A stretch of DNA of 57,062 nucleotides from UBA12567 sp964598425. GTDB taxonomy: Bacteria; Planctomycetota; Phycisphaerae; Phycisphaerales; SM1A02. The stretch is from contig CAZRBV010000019.1 of assembly GCA_964598425.1 (NCBI GenBank), positions 1 to 57,062 on the forward strand, given 5' to 3'. Shown here piece after piece: positions 1-8,720 of the stretch. The notes below the pieces were generated by a model that made no database searches, was not told the origin of the DNA, and was given only the letters and a program-made list of their open reading frames with translations. Numbering within the stretch: the stretch's first letter is position 1; the number at the start of each line of letters is the position of its first letter. A program made the position numbers and the translations under genes.

Positions 1-11
1 AGGAGCCCGCT

Positions 12-575
12 ATGTCCGACGACGCCAGGATCACCGACGCCCACCGCAGCCTCATTGAGGCTCAGGAGATGTTTTTCGTCGCCACGGCGCCGCTCGCGGC
101 TGACGGCCATGTGAACGTCTCGCCCAAGGGTCTGCAAGGCACGTTCGCCATTCTCAATGACACGACCGTCGCCTACCTCGACTGCTGGGGAAGCGGCATC
201 GAAACGACGGCGCATCTGCGTGAGAATGGCCGCCTCTGCATCATGTTCTGCTCGTTCGGCGAGAAGCCCAAGTCGCTGCGGCTGCATGGACGCGGCGAGG
301 TCGTCGAGCCCGATCACGCCGAGTTTGAAGCGCTCCGCGCTCACTTTCCGGAGATGCCCGGCACACGCGCCATCATCCGCCTGCACGTCTCCCGCGCCTC
401 CACCTCATGCGGCTTCGGCGTGCCGAAGTACACCTTCGAAGGGCATCGCACCGACCTCCCCCACTACGCCCGCGAGTGGGGCGAGGAGAAGGTGCGGTCG
501 TTCACCACAGCGCACAATGCCGAGAGCATCGACGGGCTGCCGGGCACCACGTACTGGATCAACACGGGCCCGTAA
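12..575 (+). CDS. Pyridoxamine 5'-phosphate oxidase-family protein (PPOX, split-barrel)
   Basis: The 187-residue protein looks like a split-barrel FMN-binding PPOX-family member. The N-terminal stretch around residues 20-45 (FFVATAPLAADGHVNVSPKG) has the typical first strands, and the segment near residue 60-90 (ETTAHLRENGRLCIMF) the typical helix-strand pair. Such proteins bind FMN or related cofactors and are probably cytoplasmic; the substrate cannot be read from sequence. The start is supported by an AGGAG at positions 1-5, five to six bases upstream of the ATG. The gene stands alone, with an unrelated minus-strand gene converging on it. Family assignment is fairly secure, exact reaction unknown. 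Confidence 0.8.
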   Translation: MSDDARITDAHRSLIEAQEMFFVATAPLAADGHVNVSPKGLQGTFAILNDTTVAYLDCWGSGIETTAHLRENGRLCIMFCSFGEKPKSLRLHGRGEVVEPDHAEFEALRAHFPEMPGTRAIIRLHVSRASTSCGFGVPKYTFEGHRTDLPHYAREWGEEKVRSFTTAHNAESIDGLPGTTYWINTGP

Positions 576-698
576 TGCGGCTCCACCGGGGCTTGCATGA
601 ATTTCGGTGGGCCGAGTCCATCGGCTCTCCTCCCCCCCTCCGCCGCAGCCGGTACCGGGCGGCCTGATGCGCACAGTCCCTCCGAGACCCGAGTCCGC

Positions 699-1910
699 TC
701 AGCCGGTTGACTCACGACGCCACGCACCCATTTCCACCTCGCCCGGCGCGCCGTCCACGCGGCGGTTACGCAGCTTTCCTGCCGTCCGCTTCCAGGTCTT
801 CCACAACTCGTCAGTCAAGTCGAGCTTGAGAAGCGCCGCGCGAACCCGCCGCGCACTGGCGTGATTGCCCACCTCCAGGCACACCGCCCAATCGCGGATC
901 CCCCGCTCGGCGGCAAGTGCCCCGAGGTCGGCGGCGAGGCGTTCCCGGCCCGGCGCCTCGTCCGGAAGCTTCGGCGCACGCAAGTCTCCGAGCATCTGGT
1001 CCATGGGGCGCATCGCTGCGTAGTCCTCCATGCGCTTCGTGGCGAAGAGGTCATCGATCAGAAACAGATTGACCGCCTGCCTGGTGTCCTGCTGGGCCGG
1101 CGTATCGACCGGCATGGCATCCACGATGCGGAGCCGCTCCGTAGGCGGTCGCCGCTTTGCCACACTGAGGCTCGCCCAATCCATCGCCTCTTCGGCATCT
1201 GCCGAGCCTGCCCGCACCGACTTCTTGAGCGCGTCATGCCACTTGCTCAGCCGCGCCGCCGCAGTGCTGTAGCGCTTGCCCATCGCGGCGATGTCGGTCA
1301 ACAGAAGTGACCGGCGAATGGGAGCGAATTCGGCCTCGCCGCGACCGTCGACCCAGCATGCCTCAAAGTGCTTCAGCGCATCAACGCGGTGGCCTTCTTC
1401 GGCGAGCGCCCGTCCATACGCAAACCTCGCCACCATCGAACCGGGACGCATCTGGAATGCCTGACGAGCGACGTCGAGGCTTGACGGGGTGGCCTTCGGC
1501 GACCACTTCGTCAGCGCCGCCTCAGCGTCCTTGAGAAACCTCGCTGCATCCCTGTACCCGACCAGCTGATTGATCACCGTGCCGTCATGGTCAACGAAAA
1601 TCATCGTCGGATACGCGTTGACCTTGAACCGTTGCGCGAGCGACACATACCTCTCGGCGTCAAGTTTGAGCGGCACGGTGCGCTGCTGAAGCCAGGCCTG
1701 CACACCGGCGTCCTTCCAGGTGATCTGGTCGAGCATCTTGCACGGCCCGCACCAGGTCGTGTAGAAATCGATGAAGACGGCTCGCCCGCTTGACCCGGCC
1801 TGCTGCAGCGCCGCATCGAACGACATCGACACAAACGGCGGATCCGCGACCGCGGCGGCGCATGCCCCCAATACTGCAACCAGGGCCGGCAGCACCTTCC
1901 TGTACGTCAT
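699..1910 (-). CDS. Secreted thioredoxin-domain protein
   Basis: The product (403 residues from the chosen ATG) starts with a signal peptide (VLPALVAVLGACAAAVA) and then a thioredoxin fold with the active site WCGPCK at about residues 53-58 and the cis-proline motif AYPTMIF further on. This predicts a periplasmic thiol-disulfide reductase. The remaining 250 residues are mostly helical, TPR-like in composition, and carry no motif I recognise. The frame is open further upstream, but the ATG at 1910 has a good ribosome site (GGAGGG, about 6 bases before it) and a signal peptide directly after it. It is divergent from a flavoprotein gene starting at 2002, which might be its electron source; that is inference. 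Confidence 0.85.
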   Translation of the reverse strand: MTYRKVLPALVAVLGACAAAVADPPFVSMSFDAALQQAGSSGRAVFIDFYTTWCGPCKMLDQITWKDAGVQAWLQQRTVPLKLDAERYVSLAQRFKVNAYPTMIFVDHDGTVINQLVGYRDAARFLKDAEAALTKWSPKATPSSLDVARQAFQMRPGSMVARFAYGRALAEEGHRVDALKHFEACWVDGRGEAEFAPIRRSLLLTDIAAMGKRYSTAAARLSKWHDALKKSVRAGSADAEEAMDWASLSVAKRRPPTERLRIVDAMPVDTPAQQDTRQAVNLFLIDDLFATKRMEDYAAMRPMDQMLGDLRAPKLPDEAPGRERLAADLGALAAERGIRDWAVCLEVGNHASARRVRAALLKLDLTDELWKTWKRTAGKLRNRRVDGAPGEVEMGAWRRESTG

Positions 1911-2001
1911 GATTCGTCCCTCCGGGTCCCCCCGCCTGGATCCACTCCGGATCGCTGTGCCGGTGGGCCATGCAGGCGATTCTGGCAGGTATCCTCCGGC
2001 G

Positions 2002-2610
2002 GTGCAAGCCACAGACGTACTCATCATCGGAGGCGGCGTGGGAGGTCTTTCCTGCGCAATGACGCTGGCTTCGGCGCATCACAAGCCGTGGTTCGGCGGG
2101 CGGTCCATCGTTGTACTTGACGATGAACGAAGCGATCTGGCCAAGGCGAGGCTCTGCAACGTACCAGGCGTACCTGTGGGATCACTCGGCGCAGATGTGC
2201 TCGCAAACATGCGATCACAGGTGCTGCAGTACGGCGCTGCGTCGATCGAACAGGTGACCGCGCAGGCTGTCACGAAGACCGAGGATGGGTGGCGCGTCTT
2301 GTCCGCGTGCGGACAGGGGTGGGGAGCGCGCGAACTCGTCCTGGCCACCGGCTACAAACGGTGGGAGATTGAAGGCCTCCCGTGCCGCCCGGCTCCGCAC
2401 CCACGCGGCGGAAAACCCGATCGCATCATGCTCGGACATGACGGCGCGTACAAAGTCGATGACTCCCTGCACGTCGCCGGTCTTCTCGGCGGCGGCTCCA
2501 GCCAGTTTGCGATCGCCGCAGGCATCGGCGCCCAGGTCGCTGTTGAGATTCTCAGCGCATGGGCTGGCAAGCGCACACACGTCCACGATGTCCCGGAGGC
2601 TCCGAGATGA
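2002..2610 (+). CDS. FAD-dependent oxidoreductase, thioredoxin reductase-like
   Basis: The 202-residue protein begins with a dinucleotide-binding motif (DVLIIGGGVGGLSCAM, near the N-terminus) and ends with a GLLGGGSSQFAIAAGIGAQVA segment typical of the C-terminal FAD-binding part of thioredoxin reductase-like flavoproteins. It is shorter than true thioredoxin reductase (about 310) because the NADPH-binding domain and its redox CxxC are missing. The likely start is the GTG at 2002, directly before the FAD motif; no good ribosome site is visible, but a TATCCT hexamer lies 6 bases upstream. The stop overlaps the start of the next gene by 4 bases (ATGA), so the two are probably co-translated. Substrate unknown. 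Confidence 0.7.
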   Translation: MQATDVLIIGGGVGGLSCAMTLASAHHKPWFGGRSIVVLDDERSDLAKARLCNVPGVPVGSLGADVLANMRSQVLQYGAASIEQVTAQAVTKTEDGWRVLSACGQGWGARELVLATGYKRWEIEGLPCRPAPHPRGGKPDRIMLGHDGAYKVDDSLHVAGLLGGGSSQFAIAAGIGAQVAVEILSAWAGKRTHVHDVPEAPR

Positions 2611-3797
2611 TCATTGCCGCGATGGCCGCCGTGCTTCATGTCGTACCCGCGCCGCCGCCACCCTGCCAGCCATTCTCCATGGCACCTGCGCTGTGCCCGG
2701 ACACCTCGGGCGCCTGGCTCATTTGGCTCGAGCCCGCGCCGGTTCATGCAACGGCAACTTCGGATGACATCTGGCGGCTTCGCGTCAGCCACCTCGACGC
2801 ATCGCGCGGGAAGTGGTCGCCGCCGCAGACCATCACGCAGCGTCGAGACTTCTTCGTGAATTGGGCAGACACGCCCCAGATCGCCGTCGCAGGCGATGGG
2901 TCCATCGTTGCCACGTGGCTGCAGCAAAGTGGTCCTGGCACCTACGCCTACGACATCGGCGTAGCCCGCTCAACGGATCGGGGCGAGAACTGGACGATGC
3001 TGGGCACGCTCAATGATGACCGGACCGAATCTGAGCATGGTTTCGTATCGATGATTCCAGAAGGCGACGGCGTCCGCGCCATCTGGTTGGACGGCCGCGC
3101 CATGACGGGCGACGGGCACTCTGGTGAAGGTGGTGGCGACATGTCGCTTCGCACTGCGGTCATCACCGATCACGTCGGCACGTCAACACTCGTCGATCCA
3201 CGGACCTGTGAGTGCTGCCCGACAGCACTTGTCCGCGCAGGTGATACGGCGTGCGCGGTGTACCGGGACCGCGATGACTCGGAGCGCCGAGATATGTCAG
3301 TCACAAGGCTCACCAACGGCGCGTGGTCGAGTCCGGCAGACATCCACCGCGACGATTGGGAGATCGCAGGCTGCCCGGTCAACGGGCCGGCGATCGCGGC
3401 CGATGGCGAACGCGTCGTCGCTGCATGGTCATCTGGCGCCGAGCCACCCGGCATTCGGGTCGCCTTGTCATCCGACGGCGGCACATCATTCGGTGCGCCG
3501 ACTCGTGTCGGGTCACCCGATGCCGCAGGACGGCCGGACATCTGCTGGCATGAAGGCCATGCGTGGGTGTGCTGGATTGATCTCGTCGGCGAGATTCCGA
3601 CGCTTCGGTGGAGCCGCCTGACGGGTGAAGGGCGGCCCGAACTGGTGCATGACATCGCCGAGGTCGCCGCCGGACGCCGGAGTGGCTATCCACGACTTGT
3701 CCCAGTCGGAAAAGCGGTGCTCGCAGTATGGACGCCAAAAAACCCTGAGGATGGCCTCTCCGCCGCCGTTCTTCGCCATTCTCTGACAGATCCATGA
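2607..3797 (+). CDS. Exported BNR/Asp-box repeat (sialidase-fold) protein
   Basis: The 396-residue protein contains at least two Asp-box-like motifs (STDRGENW and SSDGGTSF), which mark the blades of a sialidase-type beta-propeller. The short hydrophobic N-terminus (MIIAAMAAVLHVVPA) may be a signal peptide. The pattern of strands with trailing W residues continues throughout, as expected of a propeller. Catalytic residues of a true sialidase (Arg triad, Tyr-Glu pair) could not be identified, so the activity is open. The start at 2607 shares ATGA with the stop of the upstream flavoprotein gene, indicating translational coupling. Confidence 0.65.
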   Translation: MIIAAMAAVLHVVPAPPPPCQPFSMAPALCPDTSGAWLIWLEPAPVHATATSDDIWRLRVSHLDASRGKWSPPQTITQRRDFFVNWADTPQIAVAGDGSIVATWLQQSGPGTYAYDIGVARSTDRGENWTMLGTLNDDRTESEHGFVSMIPEGDGVRAIWLDGRAMTGDGHSGEGGGDMSLRTAVITDHVGTSTLVDPRTCECCPTALVRAGDTACAVYRDRDDSERRDMSVTRLTNGAWSSPADIHRDDWEIAGCPVNGPAIAADGERVVAAWSSGAEPPGIRVALSSDGGTSFGAPTRVGSPDAAGRPDICWHEGHAWVCWIDLVGEIPTLRWSRLTGEGRPELVHDIAEVAAGRRSGYPRLVPVGKAVLAVWTPKNPEDGLSAAVLRHSLTDP

Positions 3798-3835
3798 CTT
3801 TTGGCAGAACGTACGCGAACGAAGCGGAGGTCGAG

Positions 3836-3841
3836 TACAAT
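3836..3841 (+). promoter_or_regulatory. Candidate -10 element (TACAAT)
   Basis: TACAAT lies about 100 bases upstream of the RNA-binding protein gene, between its start and the end of the preceding gene. No convincing -35 hexamer is seen 16-18 bases upstream. The same hexamer occurs immediately upstream of the RNase P RNA gene, where its position fits the transcript end. Low confidence. Confidence 0.3.
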
Positions 3842-3941
3842 ACGCGGCGCGGCCATGTGGTCGCTCTCCCGGTTTCTGGCGTCACAGGCGGATACCGAGT
3901 TCTTCCTCCCCTGTGACTGCTCTGGTTCGAGGGTTACTCCC

Positions 3942-4187
3942 GTGAAGCTCTTTGTTGGAAATCTTCCGTGGCGCGTTCGTGATAACGATCTCGTCGAAAT
4001 GTTCTCCGAGCATGGTCATGTCACGTCGGCCAACGTCGTGATGGACCGCGACACCGGCCGCTCCCGTGGCTTTGGTTTCGTCGAAATGAGTGATGATGAT
4101 GGCCGCAAAGCCATCGAAGCACTCAATGGCTCCGACCTGGACGGTCGTGGCATCAACGTCAACGAGGCACACGCCAAGACGCGTTGA
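3942..4187 (+). CDS. Small RRM-type RNA-binding protein
   Basis: The 81-residue protein is a single RNA recognition motif: RNP2 is LFVGNL at residues 3-8 and RNP1 is RGFGFVEM at about residues 41-48. It resembles the short RRM proteins of cyanobacteria and planctomycetes, which bind single-stranded RNA in the cytoplasm and are often cold- or stress-responsive. The GTG at 3942 is chosen because the RRM begins there and a GAGG sits about 9 bases upstream; the open frame before it has no RRM-like content. A strong intrinsic terminator follows, so the gene is probably monocistronic with a long 5' leader. Confidence 0.88.
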   Translation: MKLFVGNLPWRVRDNDLVEMFSEHGHVTSANVVMDRDTGRSRGFGFVEMSDDDGRKAIEALNGSDLDGRGINVNEAHAKTR

Positions 4188-4212
4188 GACCGTTTCATTT
4201 CAGAAACATCGA

Positions 4213-4251
4213 CCGGCCGTCGCACGCAAGTGCGGCGGCTGGCTCGTTTTT
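4213..4251 (+). terminator. Intrinsic terminator of the RRM gene
   Basis: Positions 4213-4225 and 4230-4242 form a 13-bp GC-rich stem closed by a GCAA tetraloop (two G-T wobbles), followed by CTCG and five T residues (4247-4251). It lies 25 bases after the stop codon of the RRM gene. It also protects the convergent methionine synthase gene from read-through. Confidence 0.85.
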
Positions 4252-4289
4252 GGCGTGGCTCAAGATCAAACGCCGTCGCGCGGTGCAGA

Positions 4290-7200
4290 TCAGACGTTGA
4301 AGTACCGCGCGTCCGGGTGGTGCACGACGATCGCGCTGGTGCTCTGCTCAGGATCGATCTGCCAATTCTCGGTCAGCGCGCATCCGATTCGCCCGGGCTC
4401 AAGGAGACGGAATAGTTTTTCCTGATCCGCCATGTCAGGGCACGCGGGGTATCCAAATGAGTACCGGCTGCCACGGTAATGCTGTTGAAACAACCTGCTG
4501 ATGTGCGGGCTGTCGCCACCCCCGATACCCAGCTCCTGCCGCATCCGCTTGTGCCACAACTCAGCCAGCGCTTCCGCGCACTCGACGCCCATGCCGTGCA
4601 CATACAGGTACTCGGTGTATTCGTTTCGCTCGAAGAGATCGCTCGCCAGTTCGCTCACCCGCGACCCCATTGTGACGCAGGAGAGTCCGATGACATCACG
4701 CACACCCGAGTCGATGCACTGAAAGAAGTCGCTGATGCAGAGCTTCCTCCGCTTGCTCTGGCGTGGAAACGTGAATCGTTCCAATTCCACATCGGTGTTG
4801 GTGGCGTCGAAGATGACGAGGTCGTCGCCCTCGCATGCGCACGGGAACCATCCGTAGACGACGGCAGGATCCAGTATCGAAGAGTGGCCGAGCTCGCGTT
4901 TGAGCCGCTCGAAGACTGGCTCCGCCTCTTCGTGCAGTACGCGGTGAAACTCGCCGCGGCTCCGCTGGCCCCGTCTGAAGCCCCATTGCCCGCGAAACAG
5001 CGCCGTCGTGTTGATGTATGGATAAATCTCGGACAAGGGAATGTCGGTCACAACACGGCTGCCCCAAAACGGCGGGTCGGGAACCTCCTCAACCGGGGCG
5101 ACGTCGCTGCGACCGACTTCGATGGTCGCAACGTCTCCCTCGTTCCGTTCGGCAGTCTCCATGTGTTCAACTCGCGTTGCAGCCGCGGCGCGAACCGAGA
5201 GTCGCCGGTCAATCTCGGCATCGATCGCTCCGCTTCGTCCCTCCGCCAGCGCATTGCAGATGTCCAAGCCGGCGAACGCGTCGCGTCCATAGTAGACCGG
5301 GCCGCCGTACACCTCTCGCAAGTGCGACTCGCAGTAGTGACGTGAGAGTGCTGCGCCACCGAGCAGAATGGGCACATCGATTTCCATCTCATTGAGCGTC
5401 TTGAGATTCTCCTCCATCACCATCACGCTCTTGACGAGCAGTCCGGACATGCCGATGGCGTCGGCACCGGTCTCTCGCCACGCCTGCACGATCTCGTCAA
5501 TCGTTCGCTTGATGCCGATGTTCTGAACCGTCCATCCGTTGTTCGTCAGGATGATGTCCACGAGATTCTTGCCGATGTCATGCACGTCGCCCTTGACTGT
5601 CGCCAGCACGACACGGCCTTTGGTCGATCCGCCGACTTGGTCCATGTACTGCTCGAGGTGTGTGACCGCCCGCTTCATCACTTCGGCGGACTGCAATACA
5701 AACGGAAGCTGCATCTGGCCGGAACCAAAGAGGTCCCCCACCGTTTTCATACCAGCGAGCAGGTGCTCGTTGATGATCTCCAATGGTGAGTAGTGCTTCA
5801 ATGCCTCGTTGAGATGCGTCTCCAGATCACGCTTCTCACCGTCAACGATGTGCGTCTGCAGACGCTCTTCCAGGGATCGCTCAATTGCCGCATGGTGCTC
5901 GCCGGTCGCCTCAGATTCTGCGAAGAGATCGACAAAGTGCTGAAGCGGGTCATGGCTCTCATCGGTCGCCTCGGTTGGAAGGCCGGTGCCACCATGCGTG
6001 AGCGCTCTGCGGTCATAGATCACATCAAGCGCGGCCTGCTTGTGTTCAGGATCAATTCGATTCATCGGCTGAATCTTTGAAGCATGCACAATCGCGCTGG
6101 TCAGCCCGGCATCGAGCAGTTCCCACAGCAGCACCGAGTTGAGTACCTGACGAGCCGCCGTCTTCAGGCCGAACGAACAGTTTGAGAGACCGCACGTAAT
6201 CTGGACATCGGGCCACGCCGATGAAATCCGACGGACAGCATCGACCAACTCGAGTGCGCTTCGCCGATCACTGTCCATTCCTGTCGAGACAGGCAGCACA
6301 AGCGGGTCGATGAAGATGTCTTCGATTGCCAGGCCGTGTACCTCGGTGGCCCGCGAAATGGCCCGTCGGGTGACTTCGAACTTGCGATCCGCCGTACGAG
6401 CCATCGCCTCTTCCGGGTCCTCGTCGATCGTTCCAACGACAAGCGCCGCACCAAACGTCTGAGCGAGCTGGCACAGGTGGTCGAATTTCTCTTCGCCATC
6501 TTCGAAGTTGGCAGAGTTGATGATGCACCGCCCACCGGCATGCCTGAGACCCGCCTCAATGATGGATACCTGCGTAGAGTCGATCATGACGGGCGCATCA
6601 ACTTGGCGCACGAGCTCAGAGACGATCTTCGCCATGTCCGCGGCACTGTCACGTCCCGCGTAGTCGACATTGAGATCGAGGCAATTGGCGCCCTCGCGCA
6701 CCTGCTGACGACCGAGCGAGATCATCTCGTCAAAGTCATCGTCCTCAAGCAACCTCTTGAAGCGTCTGCTTCCGGATGCGTTCATTCGCTCGCCGACAAT
6801 GAAGAACGACTGTTCCTGGCGATAAGGCGTCGCTGTGTAGAGGCTTGCGCACGATGCGGGCGGCGGTTCGAACGCTCGCAACCCGCGTGATGTCGCGGCA
6901 GCGAGATGGGCCAATTTCGAGATATGCGCCGGCCCCGTCCCGCAGCACCCTCCGATGAGATCGACTCCGAATCGCCCCACCAGCTCTCCAACCGTTTCGG
7001 CCAACGGATCCGGGCCAAGCGGAAACTCCGTACGCCCCTCGACCAATACAGGCAGCCCCGCATTGGGCACACAGGACACCCACCGATCCCAGTGCTTGCA
7101 GAGGTATTCGAGATGCGGCAGCATCTCGCGGGGCCCCGTGGCGCAATTGAGCCCCAATCCCGCAATGGGGTACGTCCGAAGCGTCGCAACAGCGGAAGCG

Positions 7201-7871
7201 ATATCCGTGCCAAGCAACATGGTCGCTGTAGCCTCGATGGTGAGGCTCACGAAGATCGGCTTCTCGTTCGGAGATCGACCGGCTTCATCAAGTGCTCGCA
7301 GACACGCGTTGATCGCACACTTGACCTGCAAAATATCCTGAGCAGTCTCAATGAGAAAGGCGTCCACTCCCCCTGCGAGCAAGCCTCGGGCCTGATCAGC
7401 ATATGAATGCAGCATGGTGTCCCAATCGACGTGGCTCAGCGAAATGAGCCTCGTACCGGGCCCCATCGATCCGAAGACGAACCGCGGCGACTGCGCGGAT
7501 GCATGGGCGTCGCATGCCGCTCGAGCAACTTCTGCGGCCTCTCGATTGAGATCAATCGTCCACTCGGCAAGCGACGCATCGAATTCCCCCAGAACGAGCC
7601 GGTTCGCGCCGAAGGTGTTCGTCTCGACAGCATCGCACCCGGCCTTGAGATATGACTCGTGGACGGACTGGATCAACTCCGGTCGTGAGCGCACCAACAG
7701 ATCGACGCAGTTCTCGTGGCCGAGGTAGTCATGTTCCACATCCAAATCGATGCCCTGAAGCGTCGACCCCATGGCACCATCAAGGACAAGTGGCCTGCGA
7801 GCAATGACGTCACGGAGCTGGTCTGGCATGCCGAGCAGCATAGCGCCACGATTGATTTGCTTCAACCGCAT
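4290..7871 (-). CDS. metH: Cobalamin-dependent methionine synthase
   Basis: The 1193-residue protein has all four modules of MetH (E. coli 1227). The homocysteine-binding domain occupies roughly residues 25-325, with zinc-ligand cysteines at 243, 309 and 310 (GLNCATG, GGCCGTG). The methyltetrahydrofolate domain covers about 350-610, the B12 cap about 660-745, and the B12 domain about 750-890 with the cobalt-ligating His764 in DVHDIG. The reactivation (AdoMet) domain follows from about 920 to the end and contains GYPACPD. It transfers a methyl group from methyl-THF to homocysteine in the cytoplasm. ATG codons at 7871, 7841 and 7829 are all possible starts; the conserved part begins just after the last. 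No cobalamin riboswitch is seen in the 42-base divergent gap. Confidence 0.97.
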   Translation of the reverse strand: MRLKQINRGAMLLGMPDQLRDVIARRPLVLDGAMGSTLQGIDLDVEHDYLGHENCVDLLVRSRPELIQSVHESYLKAGCDAVETNTFGANRLVLGEFDASLAEWTIDLNREAAEVARAACDAHASAQSPRFVFGSMGPGTRLISLSHVDWDTMLHSYADQARGLLAGGVDAFLIETAQDILQVKCAINACLRALDEAGRSPNEKPIFVSLTIEATATMLLGTDIASAVATLRTYPIAGLGLNCATGPREMLPHLEYLCKHWDRWVSCVPNAGLPVLVEGRTEFPLGPDPLAETVGELVGRFGVDLIGGCCGTGPAHISKLAHLAAATSRGLRAFEPPPASCASLYTATPYRQEQSFFIVGERMNASGSRRFKRLLEDDDFDEMISLGRQQVREGANCLDLNVDYAGRDSAADMAKIVSELVRQVDAPVMIDSTQVSIIEAGLRHAGGRCIINSANFEDGEEKFDHLCQLAQTFGAALVVGTIDEDPEEAMARTADRKFEVTRRAISRATEVHGLAIEDIFIDPLVLPVSTGMDSDRRSALELVDAVRRISSAWPDVQITCGLSNCSFGLKTAARQVLNSVLLWELLDAGLTSAIVHASKIQPMNRIDPEHKQAALDVIYDRRALTHGGTGLPTEATDESHDPLQHFVDLFAESEATGEHHAAIERSLEERLQTHIVDGEKRDLETHLNEALKHYSPLEIINEHLLAGMKTVGDLFGSGQMQLPFVLQSAEVMKRAVTHLEQYMDQVGGSTKGRVVLATVKGDVHDIGKNLVDIILTNNGWTVQNIGIKRTIDEIVQAWRETGADAIGMSGLLVKSVMVMEENLKTLNEMEIDVPILLGGAALSRHYCESHLREVYGGPVYYGRDAFAGLDICNALAEGRSGAIDAEIDRRLSVRAAAATRVEHMETAERNEGDVATIEVGRSDVAPVEEVPDPPFWGSRVVTDIPLSEIYPYINTTALFRGQWGFRRGQRSRGEFHRVLHEEAEPVFERLKRELGHSSILDPAVVYGWFPCACEGDDLVIFDATNTDVELERFTFPRQSKRRKLCISDFFQCIDSGVRDVIGLSCVTMGSRVSELASDLFERNEYTEYLYVHGMGVECAEALAELWHKRMRQELGIGGGDSPHISRLFQQHYRGSRYSFGYPACPDMADQEKLFRLLEPGRIGCALTENWQIDPEQSTSAIVVHHPDARYFNV

Positions 7872-7913
7872 ATCCGGCTAGACGGATGCTCGCCACTGGG
7901 GCAGTCGAGACGT

Positions 7914-8720
7914 ATGATCCCCACCTCATTGACCCACCCACGCACCATGTTCGACCGATTCCCGGGGTCTCTCCTGATGATCCTGGTGATCTGTAGCCTC
8001 GCAGCTTCCCCGAATCTGCCGGCCACGCTGCCCGACGGCGGCACACTCCTCCAACGATTCATTCGCGCGGTCGGGGGCGAGGCGGCTATTCGGGACATCA
8101 GCGCGATGGCCGCCCGGGGGAAGATCATCCTTCCCAAGAGCGATCAGGTGGGCTCCTTTGACTGGATCGTGGCTGACAACAATCGGTGCCGATTCAACAT
8201 GGAGTTCCCACAACTCGGACGGCGTTCGTTCGGGAGCGACGGCACTGTCGGGTGGGAGACCGTCGAACTCGATGGCGAAGAAGAAACGCAAACGCTGGAT
8301 CTTGTCGAAATCGATCGACGCAGACGCAAGGCGAATTGGTTTGAGTTGGCCTTGACGCTTCCAGCCAGAGCCACCGAGTTTCACACGATCGGTCGAGCCA
8401 GCTTTGACGGAACCGATTCCTTCGAGGTCCGAATGACCGACTCCGGAGGAAGGATTCACCATCTGTTCTTCGCAGCTGAGTCAAGTCTCCTGCTCGGTGT
8501 TCGGTTGATCGAACGCGGGCCACTCGGCCCGGCCGATGTCACGATCCGTTTTTCGGACTGGAGACAAGTCGGACCACTGAACCTCTTTCACAGCGTGACG
8601 ATCGACCATGCCGACATCCAGTTGAAACTCATGTTCGAAAGGGTCTCACTCGAGCCAGTTCCCGCAACCGCGTTCACGCCCCCCGAGCCTTCAACTCTCC
8701 CGAAAGTCGAAACAGAATGA
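7914..8720 (+). CDS. Exported LolA-like protein
   Basis: The 268-residue protein has a signal peptide (LLMILVICSLAA) and then about 235 residues with the strand pattern of LolA-like or lipoprotein-sorting-like domains common in planctomycetes, opening with a helix (LLQRFIRAVGGEAAIRDI). The C-terminal segment SDWRQVGPLNLFH resembles a matching segment in the incomplete gene at the right edge of the window. It probably binds a lipid or lipoprotein in the periplasm, but that is inferred from fold only. ATG 7914 is used; ATG 7947, just before the hydrophobic core, is equally possible. The stop overlaps the ABC ATPase start by 4 bases, so it probably works with that exporter. Confidence 0.6.
   Translation: MIPTSLTHPRTMFDRFPGSLLMILVICSLAASPNLPATLPDGGTLLQRFIRAVGGEAAIRDISAMAARGKIILPKSDQVGSFDWIVADNNRCRFNMEFPQLGRRSFGSDGTVGWETVELDGEEETQTLDLVEIDRRRRKANWFELALTLPARATEFHTIGRASFDGTDSFEVRMTDSGGRIHHLFFAAESSLLLGVRLIERGPLGPADVTIRFSDWRQVGPLNLFHSVTIDHADIQLKLMFERVSLEPVPATAFTPPEPSTLPKVETE

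Noticed and set aside
600..640. Short GCCGA/TCGGC hairpin after the first gene
   Set aside because: Only 5 bp of stem and no T-run, not enough to call a terminator.
7872..7913. Cobalamin riboswitch before metH
   Set aside because: The divergent gap is only 42 bases; a GCCACTG heptamer is present but on the wrong strand for metH and without the other conserved elements.
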